Assembly: GCF_900240845.1 (NCBI RefSeq)
Contig: NZ_OERU01000001.1
Span: forward strand, 951,079-1,015,078
Reading direction: 5' to 3'
DNA from: Peptostreptococcus faecalis
GTDB taxonomy: Bacteria > Bacillota > Clostridia > Peptostreptococcales > Peptostreptococcaceae
Length of the DNA: 64,000 nucleotides
The stretch's first letter is position 1; each line of letters begins with the position of its first letter. The notes under the pieces are model-generated. The model was not told where the DNA came from. It saw only the letters and a list, made by a program, of their open reading frames with translations, and ran no database searches. Positions 7,687 through 15,818 of this stretch are shown one piece after another. Both the position numbers and the translations under genes were made by a program.

Positions 7687-8499
7687 TTATAATTCCTCAA
7701 TTAATTTTTTAACTAATTTTGAAAATCTAGAATTTGTTAACCTAGTAATTTCTATTACTTCATTGTGGTTAAGTTCTTCACCTGAAATCCCCGCAGCCAT
7801 ATTTGTTATACACGAAATTCCATAAACCCTCATCCCACAATACCTTGCTACTATTACTTCAGGTACACTCGACATTCCAACAGCATCAGCACCTAAAATA
7901 GATGCCATTTTTATTTCCGCAGGAGTTTCATAACTTGGTCCAGAAAAGAACATATAAATGCCTTCACTTATTTTTATGTCTAATTTAGAAGCACATTTTT
8001 TTATTAATGCAATTCCATCTTTATTATATGCGCTTGTCATATCTGGAAATCTAGGCCCTATTCTCTCATCATTTGGTCCTATTAATGGATTTGATCCACT
8101 CATATTAATATGATCATTAATAATCATTAAATCACCTGGTTTAAAGCTTTTATTACAGCCTCCAGCTGCATTGGTTATTAATATATCTTCTACTCCAAGC
8201 TTTTTAAAAACTCTAATTGGATATGTGATTTCTGATTGAGAAAAACCTTCGTAATAATGAAATCTACCTTGCATTACAATGACTTTTTTACCACAAAGAT
8301 CTCCTATAATCAATTTATTTGCATGACCTTCTACATTAGAAATACTAAAGTGAGGCAAATCTTTATATGAAATAGACACAGAATTTTCAATTTCATCTGC
8401 AATATTGCCCATTCCTGATCCCAATATCATTGCAATACTTGGCTTAAATCTAGTTATTTTTTGTATATATTCTACAGTTTCATTGATTTTGTCATACAT
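7687..8499 (-). CDS. punA: Purine nucleoside phosphorylase, trimeric type
   Basis: 270 residues. It has the PNP family-2 signature: the phosphate-binding ILGSGMGNIADEI, the GRFHYYEGF loop, ITNAAGGCNKSFKPGD, and the C-terminal GISCITNMAAG followed by NHNEV. It releases ribose- or deoxyribose-1-phosphate from guanosine- and inosine-type nucleosides in purine salvage. The ATG at 8499 has GGAG 7-10 nt upstream. It follows the DUF3866 gene by 13 nt and lies in the long xseA-to-mltG run. Specificity beyond guanine/hypoxanthine nucleosides cannot be read from the sequence. Confidence 0.93.
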   Translation of the reverse strand: MYDKINETVEYIQKITRFKPSIAMILGSGMGNIADEIENSVSISYKDLPHFSISNVEGHANKLIIGDLCGKKVIVMQGRFHYYEGFSQSEITYPIRVFKKLGVEDILITNAAGGCNKSFKPGDLMIINDHINMSGSNPLIGPNDERIGPRFPDMTSAYNKDGIALIKKCASKLDIKISEGIYMFFSGPSYETPAEIKMASILGADAVGMSSVPEVIVARYCGMRVYGISCITNMAAGISGEELNHNEVIEITRLTNSRFSKLVKKLIEEL

Positions 8500-8512
8500 T
8501 ATTATACTCCTA

Positions 8513-9583
8513 TTATTTACTCGAAATATAACTCGCTACAGTAGAAGAAGCAATAAAAAATTCTTGATCATCATCAAAACTTCTACCCATACTCTTTACT
8601 TTTAATCCATTTTTTTCTAAATCAGCTCTTGTCTGACTATAATTAGTATACAAGAGATTATGTTTTTCTTCAATCATATATTTATCAATTTGTTCTTTGA
8701 TTCTTTTAAGTTTAGTATCATCATAACTATCATTTATCACAATATTAGTTCTTTTATTTACTATTTCATTTAATATTGTAATGGTATGATGTGATATTCC
8801 ATTGTGTCTCTTTCTCAAATCTGAAAAACTGATTCTTGGAATAATATATGAATCTCCGCCCAAAGTCTCTACTGCATCAATTATCATGCCTTGATCAATA
8901 CCACTAAATCCGTATTTTGTTCCCGTACCAGCAATACCTGGTCCCATCGCTATAACCACGCAATCAGCTTTACATATTTCTTTTGCAGTAATAAGTGCTG
9001 TATAGATATTAACACATTCATAATCACCGCCAAATGCATTACCATAAGTTATTGTAGAATCTATTAACCTTTTTTTCTTTAGATCATCAACATTCTTACT
9101 AAAAGCTATAGGCAGAGCTGCACCATCGGTCATTATATAGACTAGTCTTTTATTCGGTGATAATTTTTTATAAGTAGCTGCAAATGGCGATAACATACTA
9201 TGCAAAGTGCCTACTGCGACTGGTAAATTTTCCAGTGACACGAATTCATTGAAAACGTCATGATATTTATTTTCTTGCTCCTCAGCTGCATTCACTTTTA
9301 TTTGAAATGGAGTATATCTTAGTTTCATTATATGACCTTCATCGCTAATTTTTGAATTAGGGTTATCAAGATTTAAAATCACAAAATGAAATCCACCTGT
9401 TCCTAGACTCAACTCTACAGCTGTCGTGTTTAGTGATACAGTATTTCCAACTTCAACTTTATCTGTCAATGCTACATAGTTATATGCTTTTTCTATGCTT
9501 CCATTGATATTTACTCTTATATCTTGTATTTCTCCGTTATCAGATTTTATGCTTTCCACTATTCCAATTTTTTTACTTATCAT
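8513..9583 (-). CDS. DUF3866 family protein of unknown function
   Basis: 356 residues from ATG 9583, which has GAAGGGA 5-6 nt upstream. A longer frame from 9604 would begin in the previous gene and lacks a clear ribosome binding site. The protein starts MISKKIGIVESIKSDNGEIQDIRV and contains glycine-rich motifs (LSLGTGGFHFV, VAMGPGIAGTGTKYGFSG) that suggest a nucleotide- or substrate-binding fold, but no catalytic family is recognised. No signal peptide or membrane helix is seen. DUF3866 genes recur next to the SteA/SteB/GT cluster and punA in Clostridia. The function is unknown. Confidence 0.8.
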   Translation of the reverse strand: MISKKIGIVESIKSDNGEIQDIRVNINGSIEKAYNYVALTDKVEVGNTVSLNTTAVELSLGTGGFHFVILNLDNPNSKISDEGHIMKLRYTPFQIKVNAAEEQENKYHDVFNEFVSLENLPVAVGTLHSMLSPFAATYKKLSPNKRLVYIMTDGAALPIAFSKNVDDLKKKRLIDSTITYGNAFGGDYECVNIYTALITAKEICKADCVVIAMGPGIAGTGTKYGFSGIDQGMIIDAVETLGGDSYIIPRISFSDLRKRHNGISHHTITILNEIVNKRTNIVINDSYDDTKLKRIKEQIDKYMIEEKHNLLYTNYSQTRADLEKNGLKVKSMGRSFDDDQEFFIASSTVASYISSK

Positions 9584-9584
9584 A

Positions 9585-10412
9585 TTAATCCCTTCCAAGT
9601 CCATCGATATAGTTTAGCACTTTATTATTTTCTATTATTTTTGTTAAAGAAAATTTTTCAGTAACTATATGTACTAATATAAGCAACATCAAACATGTTA
9701 TTTGTATTTGAATATTAAATGACATTACAATAAATATTCCTAATGTTACACCTAATACATTTGATCCTGCATCACCCATCATTGCCATTGCTTTTATATC
9801 TCTGTGAAAATATGCAATAACAGAAGGAATTATTATCATCATTACTGTCTTATCGAAAGCAGACGCGAAAATAAATATTATAAATGCAAAGAATGTGTAT
9901 ACTTTTAACGCTCTACCTGGTCTTAAATCTAATAAATTCATAAAATTTGTTGATAAAGCAATCACAAGCGTTGATACAATTATATTTGGAATCGACTTAG
10001 TTAAAGTTGCCGAAATCATCAATCCTATAAATCCACCTAGCAATGCTTTAAATCCAGCGGTAGTTAATTTTCCTTTAAATAGAGATGTAAAATGACCTTT
10101 TAGACCTGTAATATCTCTGTTTCCAAGACTATCATCTATTATTCCTGCAAAACACATAGAAAATATTCCAAATAATAATATATATATTTTTACTGATTGA
10201 TAAGGATCAACCGTAAAATATAGAAAAATAAAAGCATTTACTACAACAGCTGGTATAAAACTAATTCCCATACCAACTGGTATCAACTGATTTTTATAAT
10301 TTTCTTTCACTAGCCCACTACTTTCCAGCATGCTATTTATCATAGGCATAGATAGTAATGTAATTGCTATTCCAAGACAAAGGAACAATATTGGCATCAA
10401 ATAATTATACAT
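9585..10412 (-). CDS. MraY/WecA-like polyprenyl-phosphate glycosyltransferase (GT4), divergent
   Basis: 275 residues, with about ten hydrophobic segments. It carries motifs of the GlcNAc/MurNAc-1-phosphate transferase superfamily: the magnesium-binding FAGIIDDSLGNRD and MMGDAGSNVLG. The central motif reads NFMNLLDLRPGRALK, whereas the MraY in this same window has NLTDGLDGLA. The first Asp is kept, but the DG pair is replaced by RPGRA. It probably moves a sugar-1-phosphate onto a polyprenyl phosphate, but the donor is unknown and it is not the lipid I synthase. It is encoded directly after a GT2 gene and before the DUF3866 gene. The ATG has GGAGG upstream. Confidence 0.75.
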   Translation of the reverse strand: MYNYLMPILFLCLGIAITLLSMPMINSMLESSGLVKENYKNQLIPVGMGISFIPAVVVNAFIFLYFTVDPYQSVKIYILLFGIFSMCFAGIIDDSLGNRDITGLKGHFTSLFKGKLTTAGFKALLGGFIGLMISATLTKSIPNIIVSTLVIALSTNFMNLLDLRPGRALKVYTFFAFIIFIFASAFDKTVMMIIIPSVIAYFHRDIKAMAMMGDAGSNVLGVTLGIFIVMSFNIQIQITCLMLLILVHIVTEKFSLTKIIENNKVLNYIDGLGRD

Positions 10413-10416
10413 GTTG

Positions 10417-11103
10417 CTACCTCCATTCTTTCCTCTTTTTATTTACAACTTTTTTTATGTGTAAATACTGCTTTGCTCTATGCATAAAACCTGCTAAATC
10501 TCTTCCCGTTTCATTGTGAGTCATATCGACAATCACTTCTTCGACTGAATATCCCCATTTTAAAATATCTATCGTCATCCCAACTTCAACTCCATATCCA
10601 TCTGGAATTGTGTCAAATTTTTCAATTACTTCTCTCTTAAAAGCTCTTTGTCCAGAAATTGTGGCATTTAATTCTACTCCTGTCATTTCATATACAGAAT
10701 TTTTTGCAAGTCGTTTTACAAAGCCCATCCCACCTTTTTTCGTTGCGGGTCTGAATCTAGCAATGCATACATCACATTTATCCTCTATTACAGGATTTAT
10801 GATTTTTACAACTTCAGATGAAGTTTCTCCTAAATCAGCATCTAGAAAAACAACGATATCAGCTTGTGAATCCAACATTTTAAGCCCATCTTCTAGTGCT
10901 TTTCCTTTTCCTTCATTTTTACTTTTTAACATATAAGTCAACTTTTCAGAACTATATTGCTTCAAAACATTTCCAGTATCGTCATTAGACCCATCATCAA
11001 CGACAATTATCTGGTTTATTATATCGATTTTCGCAATAGAGTCTAGAGTTGATTCAATTCTTTCGCATTCATTAAATGCGGGTATTATTACACTCGTAAA
11101 CAT
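10417..11103 (-). CDS. Family 2 glycosyltransferase
   Basis: 228 residues, a soluble GT-A fold. It opens MFTSVIIPAFNE, then IIVVDDGSNDDTG binds the nucleotide sugar, and VVFLDADLGE carries the metal-binding DXD. The acceptor region has ISGQRAFKREVI and GYGVEVGMTID. It resembles polyprenyl-phosphate or glucosyl-phosphoglycerate type enzymes, but the donor and acceptor cannot be assigned. It lies between steB and the MraY-like GT4 (4-nt gap), so the two transferases probably act in one lipid-linked glycan pathway. The ATG has GGAGG upstream. Confidence 0.85.
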   Translation of the reverse strand: MFTSVIIPAFNECERIESTLDSIAKIDIINQIIVVDDGSNDDTGNVLKQYSSEKLTYMLKSKNEGKGKALEDGLKMLDSQADIVVFLDADLGETSSEVVKIINPVIEDKCDVCIARFRPATKKGGMGFVKRLAKNSVYEMTGVELNATISGQRAFKREVIEKFDTIPDGYGVEVGMTIDILKWGYSVEEVIVDMTHNETGRDLAGFMHRAKQYLHIKKVVNKKRKEWR

Positions 11104-11114
11104 ATATTCCTCCG

Positions 11115-11978
11115 TTATTTAATCAAAGGTATAATATTAACACCTTCCTCTATTTTTCCAAAATCTCCTTTTAAGTCACTGTTTGAAACCAACATAACTA
11201 GTGAAACTTGACCTATAGGTTCATCTATATTATTTAGTGTTGAAGCTATTTTAGAGAATTTTTTGATATTTTCTGCTTCTGATGCAGTTGTCTGTACTGC
11301 TATCATATTTTTATTTTCTTTTAGTGATTCAGAAATTGGAATTTCTAATTCATCAACCTTTTTGCTAAGTTTAGTATTTGAATTATTAAAAATAATCACA
11401 TTTTCAACTGATTCATAGCTATTTGAAAAAGCATTTATTTTTATCAAACCTAAATCTTGAAAAGTTGTCAAATATCCATCTGAATTAGAATTTTTTATCG
11501 AATCTGTTATTAAATCTAGTAACTCTTTTTTCTTAGTTAATTTCAAGTGTAATTTATCATTTACTTTTTTAACACTGTCGTTATCAAGAACAGTTTCGTT
11601 AACAACTATATTGAATCCTATTTTTCCACCTGAATTAGAAACTATTGATTCAATGTCTTCTGTTGATTCTTTTTCATTAAAAGATAAAATACCTACTGTT
11701 TTGCCACTTAACTTCCCTGCTGTAAGCAATTCTTTATTAGATTCAATATATTTTATCGTTGAGTTTAAATCTTCTTGCAGTCGTTCATTTTCTGCTACTA
11801 TTTTTTCATCTTTTTCTTTTAAAATCTTAAACTTATTATCAATATCTTTTACTATAGCAGCATTTTGTTTTTCAGTTGTTTCATTTGTGAATATGTTAGA
11901 TCCTATTAATATCCCAACTCCCAAAGCTAAAAATATGGACCCAATTGACACTATAAAATATTTAAAATTAATGCGCAT
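11115..11978 (-). CDS. steB: SteB-like protein (copper transporter MctB domain)
   Basis: 287 residues. One N-terminal membrane helix (about 8-28, FIVSIGSIFLALGVGILIGS) precedes a predicted coiled coil (about 35-75, rich in Lys/Glu) and a C-terminal globular domain. This is the layout of the MctB/copper transporter family (DUF3186). In Corynebacterium the homologue SteB works with SteA in daughter-cell separation, and its coiled coil is linked to control of cell-wall hydrolases. No metal-binding motif is evident, so copper transport is a poor guess here. The gene follows steA after a 65-nt gap. The symbol is by family and synteny. Confidence 0.7.
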   Translation of the reverse strand: MRINFKYFIVSIGSIFLALGVGILIGSNIFTNETTEKQNAAIVKDIDNKFKILKEKDEKIVAENERLQEDLNSTIKYIESNKELLTAGKLSGKTVGILSFNEKESTEDIESIVSNSGGKIGFNIVVNETVLDNDSVKKVNDKLHLKLTKKKELLDLITDSIKNSNSDGYLTTFQDLGLIKINAFSNSYESVENVIIFNNSNTKLSKKVDELEIPISESLKENKNMIAVQTTASEAENIKKFSKIASTLNNIDEPIGQVSLVMLVSNSDLKGDFGKIEEGVNIIPLIK

Positions 11979-12043
11979 TTTTTTATACCTTCCCTTTATC
12001 TTATTATTTATAAAAACTTTTTATCTGTGATTAAATCCAACAC

Positions 12044-13165
12044 CTACATCTGTAATAAAAGCTTTAATTTTATTTGTATCAGCTGCAAAAATGTTTGACC
12101 TTTAGGAGAAAGCGCCACAATAATTATTATAGGGAACAAGGCTGTTAATATCAGTGATATTATATACTTTAACTTTAATCTACTATTATAAAGCATACTT
12201 ACACCTCTAGCATCAACAAGCTTTGAGCCAATTTTAAGTCTAACAAGAAATGTAGATGACATTCCCTTTCTGCCTTTTTCTAAAAAGTCTATCATATTCG
12301 AATGCGTACCTAAAGCTACAATTAGCTTAGCACCTCGTTCATACGCAGCTAACATCGCAATATCTTCACTAGTACCTAATGATGGGAATGTAATTGCTTC
12401 TAGTCCTAAATCAGTGACTCTTTTTAATCCCGGTGCTCTTCCATCGACATATGCATGCACGACAATTTCTTTAGCAGAACGCAGGGCTTCATCAGAAACA
12501 CTATCCATATCCCCCACAATAACATCTGGTTTATATCCAAATTCTAATAAAGCATCTGCTCCACCATCTACACCAACTAAAATTGGCTTCATTTCTTCAA
12601 TATATAGAAGCATTGCCTCTAAGTCAGCTTTGTAATTATGCCCTCTTACAACTACTAATACTTGTTTGCCCGCATAATTGGTCTTCATATCAGGTATTTT
12701 AGTTTCACCTAATATTAGGCCTTTTTCTTTTTTAGCATACTCTATCGTATTGTCTATAAATCTGTCCAATTCTGCTTCTATGTTTTCATAAGCTAATTTT
12801 GTTTTTATAGATACAGCTTCTTCATCTAAAACTTCTCCACTGCCTATTTCTACTTCATTTCTGTATATTTTTCCATCTTCTACAACAACTATGTCATCCT
12901 CGTTCAAAGAATCGAACACGTCCATTCCGACATTATCTATAATAATTATTTTATTTCTAGACAAAATCGTAGGCCCAACATTCGGATACCTCCCGCTTAT
13001 AGATTCAGCAGCATTAATCACTAAGCTTATTTTAGCTTCAATAAGTGACTTTGCAGCAACTTCGTCTATATCAACGTGATTTATGAGAGCAATCTCTCCG
13101 CTTCCTATTCTCTTTGCGAGTTTTTTTGTTTTTCTATCTTTTTTTAATTTCGCCTCTACTCGCAC
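12044..13165 (-). CDS. steA: SteA-like membrane protein with thiamine pyrophosphokinase-like fold
   Basis: 373 residues. The central domain (about 160-330) resembles the catalytic half of thiamine pyrophosphokinase: VVRGHNYKADLEAM, GVDGGADALLEFGYKPD, VIVGDMDSVSD and later TSEDIAMLAAYE. One hydrophobic helix near the C-terminus (about 335-352) leads to a short extracytoplasmic tail. It does not look like a thiamine enzyme. SteA of Corynebacterium pairs with SteB at the septum. The order recN-steA-steB seen here is the same as in actinobacteria. The start is GTG at 13165 after GGGGGAGG. Confidence 0.78.
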   Translation of the reverse strand: MRVEAKLKKDRKTKKLAKRIGSGEIALINHVDIDEVAAKSLIEAKISLVINAAESISGRYPNVGPTILSRNKIIIIDNVGMDVFDSLNEDDIVVVEDGKIYRNEVEIGSGEVLDEEAVSIKTKLAYENIEAELDRFIDNTIEYAKKEKGLILGETKIPDMKTNYAGKQVLVVVRGHNYKADLEAMLLYIEEMKPILVGVDGGADALLEFGYKPDVIVGDMDSVSDEALRSAKEIVVHAYVDGRAPGLKRVTDLGLEAITFPSLGTSEDIAMLAAYERGAKLIVALGTHSNMIDFLEKGRKGMSSTFLVRLKIGSKLVDARGVSMLYNSRLKLKYIISLILTALFPIIIIVALSPKGQTFLQLIQIKLKLLLQM

Positions 13166-13196
13166 AAAATACCTCCCCCTAGATCACAATACTAAA

Positions 13197-14882
13197 CTAT
13201 CTTTTTATATTTTTTGTTAGTTCTAGCATCTCTTCTGCATGCTCTATTGTTTTTGCTGTTATTCTCTTCCCAGAAATTAATCTCGATATTTCTTTTTTTC
13301 TCAAATCATTATCTAATTTTTCCACTACAGTATATGTTCTATTTCCGTCTGTGTTTTTTTCAATATAAAAATGCGTATCAGCAAATGCTGCTATTTGTGG
13401 CAAATGAGTTATACACAGCACCTGTTTTACCGAAGATATATCAGATAGTTTTTCTCCAACTATTTGAGCTGCTCTTCCACTTATACCTGTATCTATTTCA
13501 TCAAAAATCATAGTTTCTATCTTATCTATGTTTGATATAATGGATTTAAAAGCAAGCATAAACCTGGACATTTCACCTCCTGAGGCAACCTTGTTTATTG
13601 GTTTTAGTTCTTCACCGAGGTTGAATGATATAAAAAATTCTACATCATCGTGTCCAATATCATTATACTCTGATAAATTAAAATTAACCTTAAATTCAAC
13701 ATTTTTCATATTCAAGCTCTTTAGTTCTTTCATTAACTCTAATTCAAAATCTAAGGCTACTTTTTTTCTTGCATCTGATAGTTTAGATGCTTTTTCACTG
13801 AGTTCTTTTTTTGTATTTTCAAGCATTAATTCTAGTTTTTTGTTTAATTCTTCTCTATTTTCTATTTCTTCAAGCCTTAAGCTTATTGATTCATAATATT
13901 TTAAAATATCCTCTACAGAGTCTCCATACTTTCTTCTTAAATTATTAATAACATCTAATCTTTCTTGTATTTCGATCAAAGTATTTGGATCAAAATCTAT
14001 ACTTTCTATGTAAGTCCTAATTCTAGTAGAAAGATCTTGCAAATCATACATTATTTTTTCTGAAGTATCTTCCATATCTTTCAAAGTTCTATCATAACTT
14101 GAAATCGCCGATAAAAGTGATGTAGATTTTCCTATCAAATCTTCAGCATTTTGTTCTCCTTTGTGAATTAGGTAATAAATTTCATTTAAACTGTTAAATA
14201 TTTTTTCTCCGTTTTCAAAGATTTCTTTTTTTGATTTTAAGTCATCATATTCTTTTTCACTTATGTTTGCAAGTGATATTTCTTCAATTTGAAATTTCAA
14301 CAAATCAATTTCTCTTTGAATTTCTATATCTGATTTATTGTCATTCAATTTTAAAATATTATTTTTTATTTCCTTATATTCTTGAAAACTTTTTCGATAG
14401 TTCATTAAGTCTTTATCAATATCTGATTTACCATATAAATCTAAAAATTCTATATGAGATTCTTTATCATACAATGCTTGATTTTGATGTTGACCATGTG
14501 TATCTATTATAGAAGCCATTATTCTTTTTAAGTCACTAACTCTTACGCTTTTTCCATTTATTTTAGTAATACTCTTACCATCACTGAATAATTTTCTTGA
14601 TACCGTTACAGATTCATGGTTTTCTATTTCTAAATCATATTCTTTTAGCATTGATAGAAAGTTTTTGCTGTCACTAAATAGTATTAGTTCAACTTCGCCT
14701 ACTTCACTTCCTTTTCGAAGGAATGTCCTATCATATTTTCCGCCTAAACACAGATTCAATGCCTCAATTATAATTGATTTCCCAGCACCTGTTTCCCCTG
14801 TGAAAATATTTAATTTTTCTCCAAAGTTAATCTTTGCTTCTTCTATTAAGGCACAATTTCTTATACAAAGCTCATAAATCAT
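13197..14882 (-). CDS. recN: DNA repair protein RecN
   Basis: 561 residues. An SMC-like ATPase with Walker A GETGAGKSIIIEAL near the N-terminus, long central coiled coils, the ABC-type signature VASGGEMSRFMLA and Walker B MIFDEIDTGISG. RecN acts early at double-strand breaks and holds DNA ends together. The ATG at 14882 follows GGAGG. In sporulating relatives recN is followed by spoIVB and spo0A, and tlyA is often separated from recN by nadK and argR. Here recN is directly flanked by tlyA and steA. Confidence 0.96.
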   Translation of the reverse strand: MIYELCIRNCALIEEAKINFGEKLNIFTGETGAGKSIIIEALNLCLGGKYDRTFLRKGSEVGEVELILFSDSKNFLSMLKEYDLEIENHESVTVSRKLFSDGKSITKINGKSVRVSDLKRIMASIIDTHGQHQNQALYDKESHIEFLDLYGKSDIDKDLMNYRKSFQEYKEIKNNILKLNDNKSDIEIQREIDLLKFQIEEISLANISEKEYDDLKSKKEIFENGEKIFNSLNEIYYLIHKGEQNAEDLIGKSTSLLSAISSYDRTLKDMEDTSEKIMYDLQDLSTRIRTYIESIDFDPNTLIEIQERLDVINNLRRKYGDSVEDILKYYESISLRLEEIENREELNKKLELMLENTKKELSEKASKLSDARKKVALDFELELMKELKSLNMKNVEFKVNFNLSEYNDIGHDDVEFFISFNLGEELKPINKVASGGEMSRFMLAFKSIISNIDKIETMIFDEIDTGISGRAAQIVGEKLSDISSVKQVLCITHLPQIAAFADTHFYIEKNTDGNRTYTVVEKLDNDLRKKEISRLISGKRITAKTIEHAEEMLELTKNIKR

Positions 14883-14893
14883 AACAGCCTCCG

Positions 14894-15778
14894 CTATTTA
14901 CTCAAAGAATGGGATTTTTCTACAAGTTTTACAACTATATCTTGATATACATCATAATCTTGTCCTTTTTCTAGTAATTCAATTTCATCATGACCTAAAG
15001 TTTTTTCAAACTCTACATCATCTATACTAATTTCATTATCTTTCTTTAATGTTTTTTCAAGATAAATTAAATATTCAATATTACCTTCAGGACCTCTTAC
15101 AGGTGAAAAATCTAAATCAAGAACTTTAAATCCGCATTCAACTGCAATTTTTGTCACTTTTTCTATTACTTCAGTATGTGTTTGAGGATCCCTCACTACA
15201 CCTTTTTTCCCTACTTTTTCTTTACCTGCCTCGAACTGTGGTTTTATAAGAGCTACTACCCTAGATTTTTCTTCTGAAATTTCCCATACTTTTGGAAGCA
15301 CGAGTTTCAATGATATAAAAGAAACATCAATAGATAAAAATTCTGGCAATTCCTCCAACATATTTTTATCTAAATGTCTTATATTTTGTCGCTCCATACA
15401 GACTACTCTATCATCTTCTCTTAATTTCCACGCCAATTGCCCATATCCTACATCCACTGCATATACTTTTTTTGCACCATTTTGTAGCATACAATCAGTA
15501 AAACCACCAGTAGAAGCTCCTATATCCATACACACTCTTCCTTCAACACTAAGATCAAAGTTTTGTAGTGCCTTTTCTAATTTCAGACCACCTCTACTTA
15601 CATATGGTATCAATTTTTCTTTAACTCTTATTTCCGAATCTACATTAACAGTTGTTCCAGCCTTGTCAACTTTTTGATTGTCAACTAATACATTTCCTGC
15701 CATAAGATTTCTTCTAGCTTGTTCCCTACTTGAAAAAAAACCTTTCTCAACAAGTAAAACATCAATTCTTTTTTTCAT
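14894..15778 (-). CDS. tlyA: TlyA-family rRNA 2'-O-methyltransferase
   Basis: 294 residues. An N-terminal S4 RNA-binding domain (about 4-65, RIDVLLVEKGFFSSREQARR) is followed by an FtsJ-type methyltransferase with CMDIGASTGGFTDCMLQ as SAM motif I, VDVGYGQLAWKLR and SFISLKLVLP. TlyA methylates ribose in 16S and/or 23S rRNA; some members also act as haemolysin-like proteins in older literature. The ATG at 15778 has AGAGG upstream. It lies between dxs and recN, the usual Firmicutes order. Confidence 0.93.
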   Translation of the reverse strand: MKKRIDVLLVEKGFFSSREQARRNLMAGNVLVDNQKVDKAGTTVNVDSEIRVKEKLIPYVSRGGLKLEKALQNFDLSVEGRVCMDIGASTGGFTDCMLQNGAKKVYAVDVGYGQLAWKLREDDRVVCMERQNIRHLDKNMLEELPEFLSIDVSFISLKLVLPKVWEISEEKSRVVALIKPQFEAGKEKVGKKGVVRDPQTHTEVIEKVTKIAVECGFKVLDLDFSPVRGPEGNIEYLIYLEKTLKKDNEISIDDVEFEKTLGHDEIELLEKGQDYDVYQDIVVKLVEKSHSLSK

Positions 15779-15818
15779 AATTTTCCTCTTAGTATCGTCT
15801 TATAGTATTTACAGTTTT

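Noticed and set aside
12044-13165. Thiamine pyrophosphokinase as the function of the SteA-like gene
   Set aside because: Only the fold-level motifs match; the extra N-terminal domain and C-terminal membrane helix, plus recN/steB neighbours, fit SteA.
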